This document shows positions 8,895-15,979 of a stretch of DNA of 64,000 nucleotides, piece after piece. The translations under genes were made by a program, and so were the position numbers. The DNA lies in NCBI GenBank assembly GCA_009841115.1, contig VXML01000020.1, positions 1-64,000 of the forward strand, in the 5' to 3' direction. Origin of the DNA: Gemmatimonadota bacterium (GTDB lineage: Bacteria; Latescibacterota; UBA2968; UBA8231). The first letter of the stretch is position 1. Each line of letters opens with the position of its first letter. The notes under the pieces are model-generated. The model was not told the origin of the DNA and searched no databases. It was given only the letters and a program-made list of their open reading frames with translations.

Positions 8895-8979
8895 AAGGCA
8901 CCTCCTTAGAAAGAGTAGATACTGCTAGTTAAAATACCATCATTTCCGGCAGAGTCCAAATTTTTTATCTCCACGCACC

Positions 8980-9756
8980 CTACTGGTCGCCGCGCGGATT
9001 AGCGCGCAGAGTCTTGAGGTGGTCATCGAGGACTTGTACGCCGTAGCGGAGGGCATTGCCGACGTTGAGGAAGCGATATCCCCAGCGAATTTTCTCTTGG
9101 ATCTCGGACACGTCCATTAGCGTAGTGCCCACGGCGATCCCCGTGTCCGCTAGCTGTTGCGGCACGTCGCGCATGATTTGCTGCACTTGCCGAGACCCGG
9201 TGTCGGTGATCGTCCCCACGGTCGCTGACAGGTCCAATGGCCCGACGAAAATCACGTCAATGCCGGGCACGTGCTTGATTTCGTCCAAGTTGTCGTAGGC
9301 CCGTTGGCTTTCGAGTTGGAGGACGACGAGCGTTTCCTCATTGGCGGTTTTGATGACCTCGTTCCAGTCCGCGCCGGCGATGTGGGTCCACATGGGTGAG
9401 AGACCGCGCCGGCCTTCGGGTGCGTAGCGCGCGGCCTCGACTGCGGCAGCGGCTTCCGCGGCCGTATCTACTTGCGGCACCATCACGGCCACTGCGCCCG
9501 CGTCATACGCTTTCTTGATCAGCGCCGGATCGTTCCACGCGACGCGCACCATGGGCGCGACGCCGCGCATCCGCATTAGCACCAAGATTGAGTCGAGCGC
9601 TTCGGTGGCGAAGGGCATGTGTTCGGTGTCAGCCCAGATGAAATCGGGGCCGGTGGAAATGATCAACCCGGCCACATGTGGGGTGGGAGCTGACAGGCTG
9701 GTGCCGAGGAGGATTTCGCCATTGCGCAAACGCGCTTTTAGATTGTTGGGATACAT
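8980..9756 (-). CDS. HpcH/HpaI aldolase family protein (2-keto-3-deoxy acid aldolase type)
   Basis: Class II, metal-dependent pyruvate aldolase of TIM-barrel fold, 258 residues, the usual family length. Residues DFIWADTEHMPF (38-49) match the family's catalytic strand with the acid-H pair. A glutamate in LQLES and a GPLDLSA motif complete the metal and phosphate/carboxylate site. Such enzymes cleave 4-hydroxy-2-oxo acids or 2-keto-3-deoxy sugar acids to pyruvate and an aldehyde, which fits the sugar-acid dehydratase encoded across the divergent promoter. The frame extends far upstream through uppP, but ATG at 9756 is the homology-supported start. It lies 17 bases after uppP. Confidence 0.9.
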   Translation of the reverse strand: MYPNNLKARLRNGEILLGTSLSAPTPHVAGLIISTGPDFIWADTEHMPFATEALDSILVLMRMRGVAPMVRVAWNDPALIKKAYDAGAVAVMVPQVDTAAEAAAAVEAARYAPEGRRGLSPMWTHIAGADWNEVIKTANEETLVVLQLESQRAYDNLDEIKHVPGIDVIFVGPLDLSATVGTITDTGSRQVQQIMRDVPQQLADTGIAVGTTLMDVSEIQEKIRWGYRFLNVGNALRYGVQVLDDHLKTLRANPRGDQ

Positions 9757-9773
9757 GGATAGCTCCGTTGGAT

Positions 9774-10583
9774 TTAACCGTACAGTGAATAGAAGATGAG
9801 GCCGCCGAGCAGGATGCGATAGGCGGCAAATGAGTATGTACCGTGGCGCTGAAGGAAGCGGAGTAAGAAGCCGATGGATAGGTAGCCGCTGACGGCGGCG
9901 GCGAGAATCCCCAATCCCAAACTCAGCAGCCCGGCACCACCTAGGCCTCCTTCGAGCAGGGCGAATAGTTGCAAGAGGCCGCTGGCACCAATGGCCGGCA
10001 GGCCGAGCAAAAAGGAGAAGCGGGCGGCATCTGCGCGCTGGAGGCCCACGAAAAGCCCGCCCATGATGGTTGAACCGGACCGCGAACACCCGGGAATCAG
10101 GGCGAGGGCTTGGCACAGGCCGATGAACTGGATCGACCAGAAGCCGAGGTCCTGCATGGTGCGCTCGCGCCGCCCCACGCGCTCGGCTAGTATCAAGAAC
10201 AGCGCGAGGACGATCAAGCTTGTGGCGATGAGGCGGAGCTGACGCGCCTCGGTCTCGATAAAGTCGCGCGCCCCGAGGCCGAGCACAGCAATGGGGATGG
10301 TGCCCACGGCAATGGACCACGCCATGCGGCAGTCTGGGCTGTGGTTGAAGTTGCGGTGCACAACCCCTTGCAGCGCGGCGACGACCAGCCTTTTGACATC
10401 GGCGGTGAAGTACGCGAATACGGCTGCGAGCGTTCCCAGTTGGATCACCGCGGAAAATGCCGCGCCTGGATCGTCCCAGCCGAGAAAATGGGGGACTACT
10501 CGCAGGTGAGCGGTGCTGCTGATGGGCAGGAATTCGGTCAGACCTTGGACTAGGCCTAAGATGAGTGCTTGTAGCCAGTGCAT
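9774..10583 (-). CDS. uppP: undecaprenyl-diphosphatase
   Basis: Integral inner-membrane phosphatase that recycles undecaprenyl diphosphate to the monophosphate carrier used for peptidoglycan and surface polysaccharide synthesis. At 269 residues it has the normal BacA/UppP length. The diagnostic motifs are QGLTEFLPISSTAHL (13-27, with catalytic glutamates and S-S-T-A-H) and PGCSRSGST (164-172). About eight membrane segments are seen. It is the first gene of a two-gene minus-strand unit with the aldolase; the functional link between them is not obvious. It diverges from the enolase-superfamily gene. Confidence 0.95.
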   Translation of the reverse strand: MHWLQALILGLVQGLTEFLPISSTAHLRVVPHFLGWDDPGAAFSAVIQLGTLAAVFAYFTADVKRLVVAALQGVVHRNFNHSPDCRMAWSIAVGTIPIAVLGLGARDFIETEARQLRLIATSLIVLALFLILAERVGRRERTMQDLGFWSIQFIGLCQALALIPGCSRSGSTIMGGLFVGLQRADAARFSFLLGLPAIGASGLLQLFALLEGGLGGAGLLSLGLGILAAAVSGYLSIGFLLRFLQRHGTYSFAAYRILLGGLIFYSLYG

Positions 10584-10634
10584 GGAGGGATTAAGCTAAC
10601 CGTCGTCGCCCACCCCGACAAGGACGGCGCGCCC

Positions 10635-10664
10635 TTGACAAAAACGCGGGCCAGTGTGCAGAAT
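10635..10664 (+). promoter_or_regulatory. sigma-70-type promoter for the enolase/kinase operon
   Basis: A perfect TTGACA at 10635-10640 is followed after 18 bases by CAGAAT at 10659-10664 (four of six consensus bases). The ATG of the downstream gene is at 10697 with AAGGAG about 7 bases before it. Location and spacing make this a good promoter prediction. Confidence 0.6.
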
Positions 10665-10696
10665 ACCCCCTGATTTCACCATAACAAGGAGACCTT

Positions 10697-11896
10697 ATGC
10701 CCGTTACCATTAAAGACGTTCAAACTATCCTCACCCAACCGGCCGGTTCCCGTTTGGTCATCGTCAAGATCATCACTTCGGATGACGGCCTGTACGGACT
10801 TGGTTGCGCGACCTTTACCCAGCGCTTCCACGCCGTGCATACGGCTATCGAACAGCATCTCAAGCCCTTCCTCATTGGCCGCGACGTGGATCGCATTGAG
10901 GAGACTTGGCAGATGTTGATGGTCAACGGCTATTGGCGCAACGGCCCGGTGCTCAACAACGCCATCTCTGGCGTCGATCAGGCGCTGTGGGACATCAAGG
11001 GCAAGCGAGCGGGGATGCCGGTGTACCAATTACTGGGCGGCAAGTGCCGCGAAGGTGCGGCTGTGTACGGCCACGCGGGTGGCGATACGCCCGAGGCTGT
11101 CGTCGATAGCATCCGCCAGTTCCAGGAGCAAGGCTATCGCTACATCCGCTGCCAGATGGGCGGCTACGGCGGCAAGGCATCGACCTTGGTCAAGCCCGAA
11201 GGCGCGCCCGAAGGCGCGTATTACAACCGCAAAGAGTACATGATGAACCACCTGCGGATGTTTGAACACATCCGCGCAGAACTGGGCTTTGAGGTGGAAC
11301 TGCTGCACGACATCCACGAGCGGTTGCACCCGATTGAGGCGGTGGGTTTTGCCAAGGACGTGGAGGAGTTCAAGCTGTTCTTCTTAGAGGACGCGCTCGC
11401 GCCCGAAGACATTGAGTGGTTCCGCCACATTCGCCAGCAGTGCGCGACGCCGCAGGCTATGGGCGAGTTGTTCAACCATCCGCACGAGTGGACGCCGCTC
11501 ATCGAAGGGCGACTGATTGACTTTATGCGTATGCACGTGAGCCAGATGGGTGGGATCACGCCAGCGCGCAATGTGGCGGCTTTTGGGCAGATGTACGGGG
11601 TGCGCACGGCTTGGCACGGCCCGGGTGACACCTCGCCGGTGGGGCACGCGGCTAACCTGCATCTGGACTTGTGGGCACCCAACTTCGGGATACAGGAGTG
11701 GTGCCGGTTCGCAGAGCACGTGTACGAAATGTTTCCGGGGCTGCCCGAGGTCCGCAACGGGTACATGTATCCGAGCGATGGGCCGGGGTTGGGGATTGAC
11801 ATCGACGAGGACTTGGCGGCTAAGTACCCTTGTGAAGACCAAGTCATAGGGTGGACGCAGACGCGCTTGCCCGACGGCAGCCCGGCGCGGCCCTAA
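10697..11896 (+). CDS. mandelate racemase/enolase superfamily, mannonate dehydratase (ManD/RspA) type
   Basis: Cytoplasmic Mg-dependent sugar-acid dehydratase candidate, 399 residues. The capping domain carries WRNGPVLNNAISGVD near residue 76-90 and the DIKGKRAGMPVYQLLGG pattern typical of the ManD subgroup. Metal ligands are D205 (in LLHDIHERL), E231 (FLED) and E257 (MGELF), and a conserved H307 lies in AWHGPGD. Family members convert D-mannonate or D-gluconate to 2-keto-3-deoxygluconate, some with low activity. The kinase gene begins 1 base after its stop, so the pair is an operon. The exact substrate is not predictable. Confidence 0.88.
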   Translation: MPVTIKDVQTILTQPAGSRLVIVKIITSDDGLYGLGCATFTQRFHAVHTAIEQHLKPFLIGRDVDRIEETWQMLMVNGYWRNGPVLNNAISGVDQALWDIKGKRAGMPVYQLLGGKCREGAAVYGHAGGDTPEAVVDSIRQFQEQGYRYIRCQMGGYGGKASTLVKPEGAPEGAYYNRKEYMMNHLRMFEHIRAELGFEVELLHDIHERLHPIEAVGFAKDVEEFKLFFLEDALAPEDIEWFRHIRQQCATPQAMGELFNHPHEWTPLIEGRLIDFMRMHVSQMGGITPARNVAAFGQMYGVRTAWHGPGDTSPVGHAANLHLDLWAPNFGIQEWCRFAEHVYEMFPGLPEVRNGYMYPSDGPGLGIDIDEDLAAKYPCEDQVIGWTQTRLPDGSPARP

Positions 11897-11897
11897 G

Positions 11898-13076
11898 ATG
11901 AAAATCCTAGTTTCCAATCTCGGCAGTACCTCGTTTAAGTACAAGGTCTTTTCCATGCCCGAGGAAGTGGTTTTGGCACGGGGCGGCATGGATCGGATTG
12001 GGGGCCAAGGATCGGTGCACACCTTCCAGATCGGCGGAGCCGACGAGGTTGAACAGGCTGTGGACCTGCCCGACCACGCCAGCGCGATTGACGAAGCCCT
12101 CGTGCGCTTGGCCGAGGGTGGGGTGTTGGCTTCTGTGGAGGAGTTGGACGCCGTGGGGTTTAAGGCCGTCCACGCGCGCGCTATTTCTGGGGTGGTAGAA
12201 CTCGACGAGGATGTCGTCGGGCGGATGGAGGACTTTTATCCGGTGGCTCCGGCGCACAATCCCGCTTATGTGGCGGCGATCCGGCAGTTTGCGCGGGTAG
12301 CCCCCACGGCGCGGCGGGTCGGGTGCTTTGAGACGGCGTTCCACGGTGCGATGCCGCAGCGGCGCAAAATGTACGCGGTGCCCTATGCTTGGTATGAACA
12401 GTACGGCATCCAGCGCTACGGCTTCCACGGGGCCAGTCACCGCTATGCTGCCGAGAAGGTCGTGGAACTGGAAGGGCGTGCCGACATCAAACACGTCAAC
12501 ATGCACTTGGGCGGGTCCTCGTCGTTGTGCGCTGTAAAGGACGGAATCTCGCAGGGGGCGTCGCACGGACTTAGCCCGCAGGGCGGTCTGCCGCAAAACA
12601 ATCGCATTGGCGACTTGGATCCGTATGCGCTGGACTTAGTGATGCGCAACGAGGGACGACCGTGGGACGAGGTGTTGGCGCAGTGCGCTAACGAGGGCGG
12701 CCTAGTGGGGCTTTGCGGGTACGGCGATATGCGCGACATTGAGGCGGGGGCGGAAAGCGGGGACGAGCGCTGTGCTTTGGCTATAGACGTGTTGGCGACG
12801 GCGGCGCGCGACTGGCTGGGGGCTTTTGTGGTGGAGATGGGCGGGCTAGACGCGATTAGCTTTACCGGCGGCATTGGCGAGTACTCGGTTGCCGTGCGCA
12901 GGGAAATTCTGCGAGACTTGGAATTTCTGGGGGTGGTGATGGATGCGGCTAAAAATGAGAGCGTTCGGGGCGAGGGCAGCTTGCACGTCGCGTCGAGCCG
13001 AGTGCCCATTTACGTGCTGCGCACCGATGAGGAATTGGTGGTGGCGCGGCAGACTTGTGAGTTTTTGAGTCTATGA
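11898..13076 (+). CDS. divergent acetate/propionate-kinase family enzyme
   Basis: ASKHA-fold carboxylate kinase of 392 residues, near the usual 400. The N-terminal phosphate loop is NLGSTSFKY (residues 7-15). A long form of the family signature follows: RYGFHGASHRY near 174, HLGGSSSLCAV near 202, and FTGGIGEYS near 325. The canonical HLGNG and DTSMG loops are changed here to HLGGS and QGASHG, so the acyl substrate may not be acetate. Its tight link to a sugar-acid dehydratase, without a phosphotransacetylase gene, also suggests another carboxylate. Likely cytoplasmic. Confidence 0.82.
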   Translation: MKILVSNLGSTSFKYKVFSMPEEVVLARGGMDRIGGQGSVHTFQIGGADEVEQAVDLPDHASAIDEALVRLAEGGVLASVEELDAVGFKAVHARAISGVVELDEDVVGRMEDFYPVAPAHNPAYVAAIRQFARVAPTARRVGCFETAFHGAMPQRRKMYAVPYAWYEQYGIQRYGFHGASHRYAAEKVVELEGRADIKHVNMHLGGSSSLCAVKDGISQGASHGLSPQGGLPQNNRIGDLDPYALDLVMRNEGRPWDEVLAQCANEGGLVGLCGYGDMRDIEAGAESGDERCALAIDVLATAARDWLGAFVVEMGGLDAISFTGGIGEYSVAVRREILRDLEFLGVVMDAAKNESVRGEGSLHVASSRVPIYVLRTDEELVVARQTCEFLSL

Positions 13077-13234
13077 AAACATCGACGATATTCGGGGTCT
13101 ATCCGTCTATTAATGATACATCGCAGACATTCTCGCCGGATGCTGATGACGCTACGCGTCCTCTTGACGGCAGCGCGGACAAAACAGATTATCTCGTGAA
13201 GCTGGATTCGCAACATGACCGCGCACGATACTAG
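13073..13234 (+). CDS. possible 53-residue small ORF overlapping the kinase stop
   Basis: An ATG at 13073 overlaps the kinase stop (ATGA) and opens a 53-codon frame starting MKTSTIFGVYPS and ending QHDRARY before a TAG at 13232. The composition is not unusual, but there is no ribosome binding site other than coupling, and I recognise no family. It could equally be chance. It otherwise fills the 181-base gap before the decayed locus. Confidence 0.2.
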   Translation: MKTSTIFGVYPSINDTSQTFSPDADDATRPLDGSADKTDYLVKLDSQHDRARY

Positions 13235-13257
13235 CTCTGTCGGAAAGGACGGAAAAC

Positions 13258-13958
13258 ATGAGGATTGAGCCGGAAATCAGCGGCGTGAGTGTCGTCTTGC
13301 TCGGGGATTTCAACCCAGCGATCTTCACACCGGCTTGGTTCGCGCTACACGGCCTCCTGCCGGAGAGTGTTACAGATAGCGCTGATTTGCGGCTCGCTCA
13401 CCAGCAGGTGACAGAATTTGCCGCCGACTGGCTTCTTCTGCACGTCACGGTTGATAGATTCTCCGTCGAAACATTGCAAGCCCCTCACATTCGCTTGCGA
13501 GACCTCGTCGCGCGGATATTCAAGGAGTACCTACACCATACGCCCTTCAGGGCGTTCGGAATCAATCGCAGCGTTCATTTCCAAGTGAAAAGTTTGGCTG
13601 AACGGGATCGAATCGGCAGAACGCTGGCACCGGTAGAACCGTGGGGGGCTTGGGGGCATGACCTCGATCTATATGGCAAGCATGGTGGGATGAAGTCGCT
13701 GACGATGTCGCAACTCGCTCCCGATGGAAGGCCAACGGGTAGCAAATCAACGTTACGGTGGAGCCATCTAATCGGATTAGAAATAAGCAAACTGGAGTTT
13801 ACGTCAGGGTCAACGACCACTATGCCATCGACGATGCCGAGTTCGGAACCGCTGAGCGCTTGATCGATCTTTTCGATGACAACTTCGATGCGTCACTTGA
13901 GCGTAGCAATGGTATCATCGATCACATCATGTCCTTAGCAAAGACAAAGGAGGAATAG
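13258..13958 (+). pseudogene. frameshifted gene, first member of a decayed three-gene locus
   Basis: Two frames overlap here. The first runs from ATG 13258 to 13863; its last 40 residues are low-complexity (TSGSTTTMPSTMPSS), which looks out of frame. The second frame, from about 13740 to 13958, reads VEPSNRI, GVYVRVNDHY and ends MSLAKTKEE, which looks like real protein. Joined near 13740 they give one product of about 233 residues. A one-base indel is the simplest explanation, either a true mutation or an assembly error. I cannot name the family firmly; the 3' part (YVRVNDHY) resembles TIGR04255-like proteins. It ends 3 bases before the next gene. Confidence 0.65.
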
Positions 13959-13961
13959 TTC

Positions 13962-14579
13962 ATGTCGCAGGCGGTTCCATCCACAGCGGCACAACATTTG
14001 CAATATGCCAATGCACGTGAAAGGCTCAGCGATTTCGATAAGGATGCCGTGCAGGAGCACCTCTTTCAGAATGCAATCCAAGCTGTCCCTTTGGTGTTAG
14101 AGCAGAGAAAGAGTTCTCCGACGACAAGTGTGTACGACCAAGATATAGAAGGAACGACCCTGCTGACGTTCGCCAGTCGTGAACAGGACGACGATGTGCT
14201 CCCTCGGATTTTGAACTTGCCGCAGCCGAGCGCACATCGGTCGCCGTCTGCGACCCTCCATGCTCTACAAGAGTGGGAAGGCTATGTCGTGGAAATCGGC
14301 GAAGACGAGTTTGTGGCGAGGCTGGTCGATTTGACCGCTGGCATGTCCTATGAAACCGACGAGGCGACCATCCCAATGGAGGAAATCTCGGAGCATGATG
14401 CCGAAAAGATGAGCGAGGGCGACATTTTTCGCTGGGTGATCGGGTACGAACGTTCGGCATCAGGAACGAAACGGCGCGTCTCGCAGATCGTGTTTCGCGA
14501 TCTGCCTAGGATGACCGCTGCCGACTTTGAGGAAGGCCGGAAGTGGGCGGAGAGAGTCGCACGATCGCTCAATCCGTGA
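13962..14579 (+). CDS. uncharacterised 205-residue protein in the decayed locus
   Basis: The frame is intact and preceded by an AAGGAGG-type site (about 13948-13954). The product is soluble, acidic in the middle, with no signal peptide or membrane segment. The segment EWEGYVVEIGEDEFVARLVDLTAG (ends EWEGYVVE and LVDLTAG, residues about 105-128) reads like a small beta-barrel; IPMEEIS and EGDIFRWVIGY follow, a pattern seen in short proteins next to metallo-beta-lactamase-fold genes. It overlaps the next gene by 4 bases (GTGA). Because both neighbours look broken, it may be a survivor of an inactive system. Confidence 0.65.
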   Translation: MSQAVPSTAAQHLQYANARERLSDFDKDAVQEHLFQNAIQAVPLVLEQRKSSPTTSVYDQDIEGTTLLTFASREQDDDVLPRILNLPQPSAHRSPSATLHALQEWEGYVVEIGEDEFVARLVDLTAGMSYETDEATIPMEEISEHDAEKMSEGDIFRWVIGYERSASGTKRRVSQIVFRDLPRMTAADFEEGRKWAERVARSLNP

Positions 14580-14977
14580 CGAGGGAGGAAGGGCCACCAG
14601 GGGACGACGACTTTGAGTTCACGGTCTTCGGTCCAGGTTATGGAGAAAGCATCGTCCTACATGTCGGCAACGGAGCTTGGGTGATCATTGACTCCTGCGT
14701 TGATGCCGATGGACGGCCGCATGCCCTGCGATACTTGGAGAGTATCGGCATTGACCCAGGTGGTCGCGTTCTGCCGACCCATAGCGATATAAATCGCATT
14801 CTCACGGCCACGCGGAACGCTTACGTTACCAGCGATGGTTCTCTCTCACCGCACACCCACTACAGCAACAGAGTGGTTGACCGAACTCTGCGGCAATCGA
14901 GAGCACAGCTTCGACGGCTGGCACCCCATGCCGGAGGGGTCCGTTTACGGCGTTCTCTGGGGCTAGGCCGGCAATGA
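14576..14977 (+). pseudogene. internally deleted metallo-beta-lactamase-fold hydrolase remnant
   Basis: The GTG at 14576 gives a 4-base overlap with the upstream stop and is preferred to the GTG at 14543. The first 60 residues (FTVFGPGYGESIVLHVGNG, then WVIIDSC) read like the opening strands of a metallo-beta-lactamase-fold hydrolase. The metal-binding HxHxDH loop, expected soon after, is absent; after GIDPG the sequence changes to ILTATRNAYVTSDG and VVDRTLRQS, which resembles the C-terminal tail of such proteins. An internal deletion that removed the catalytic core fits best. At 133 residues it is far shorter than active members. Confidence 0.55.
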
Positions 14978-15127
14978 ACAGTCGAAACACTGAGGGACGC
15001 CTGCCGTCTCGCGGATTACGCGGCCTGAAGCGACGATGCCCGACACCGTCTCATAGAACGCTGGTTACCGATCGCCGCGCTAAGCATTCCATAAAACAAC
15101 AATAGATTACCTGTGGAGGACGAACCC

Positions 15128-15874
15128 ATGTTTGGAACCATTCGCAATCCGTCCGGCGAAGTGCTGGACTACACTTTTCACGCTGGCACGGAGGGATCGC
15201 GGCACATCGCCGTTTTGGGGCACGGCGTGACTGGCAATAAGGATCGCCCTTTTGTCGTAGCGCTCGCCGAGGGATTAGCTGCTGCTGGCATCCATGCGCT
15301 GCGCTTTTCCTTTGCCGGCAATGGCGCGTCCGAGGGCCGCTTTGCCGACGCGACGGTTTCCAAAGAAGTAGAAGACCTCGGCGCGGTGCTCAGCGCCTTG
15401 GACGGCTACTCGGTCTGCTATGTCGGCCACAGCATGGGCGGGGCGGTCGGCGTCTTGCGCGCCAGTCGCGACGAGCGCATTCACCTGCTCGTCTCCTTGG
15501 CGGGCATGGTGCATACGCACGCCTTTGCCGAGCGCGAGTTCGGCGAGGAGGTGCCCGACGAGGGCTGCATGTGGGACGAGCCGGACTGCCCACTCTCGCA
15601 AGCCTACATGGACGATATGGCTCAGATCGACACTGTGGTGAGACGCGGGACCGAGATTGTAGTGCCTTGGTTGCTAGTGCATGGCAACGAGGACGACGTG
15701 GTGCCGATTGACGACTCGCACGACATCCTCGCTCAAACCAGAGACAATGCCGAACTTGTCGTCATCGACGGAGCCGACCACGTCTTTAGCGAACACGCGC
15801 AAGTCATGGTCGAAAAAGTCGTCGGCTGGCTACAAGGCTTCGACCTGAGCTCAGCCGAAGGGCAGTGGGTATAA
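15128..15874 (+). CDS. alpha/beta hydrolase (serine aminopeptidase S33-like)
   Basis: Cytoplasmic serine hydrolase of 248 residues. The nucleophile elbow GHSMGG is at 100-105 (S102); the acid lies in HGNEDDVVP and the histidine in DGADHVF near the C-terminus. The oxyanion part is VLGHGVTGNKDRP near 29. A GGAGGA site at 15115-15120 sits 7 bases before the ATG at 15128, which decides this start over the in-frame GTG at 15113. It stands alone, between the decayed locus and the multihaem cytochrome. The substrate is unknown; esterase or peptidase activity are both possible. Confidence 0.88.
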   Translation: MFGTIRNPSGEVLDYTFHAGTEGSRHIAVLGHGVTGNKDRPFVVALAEGLAAAGIHALRFSFAGNGASEGRFADATVSKEVEDLGAVLSALDGYSVCYVGHSMGGAVGVLRASRDERIHLLVSLAGMVHTHAFAEREFGEEVPDEGCMWDEPDCPLSQAYMDDMAQIDTVVRRGTEIVVPWLLVHGNEDDVVPIDDSHDILAQTRDNAELVVIDGADHVFSEHAQVMVEKVVGWLQGFDLSSAEGQWV

Positions 15875-15979
15875 GCATCCCCTCGGGTTGCAGCCTACCA
15901 GAGATCGCGCGTACCTCCTATCTTTAAAGGAGGAAACCCGGCAATCCCGCCGGCCATGCGCGCTCTGCCCAGCTAAGCC

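Noticed and set aside
9757-10320. A 188-codon extension of the aldolase frame through uppP.
   Set aside because: It is out of frame with uppP, Arg/Pro-rich and unlike any aldolase; ATG 9756 matches the family start.
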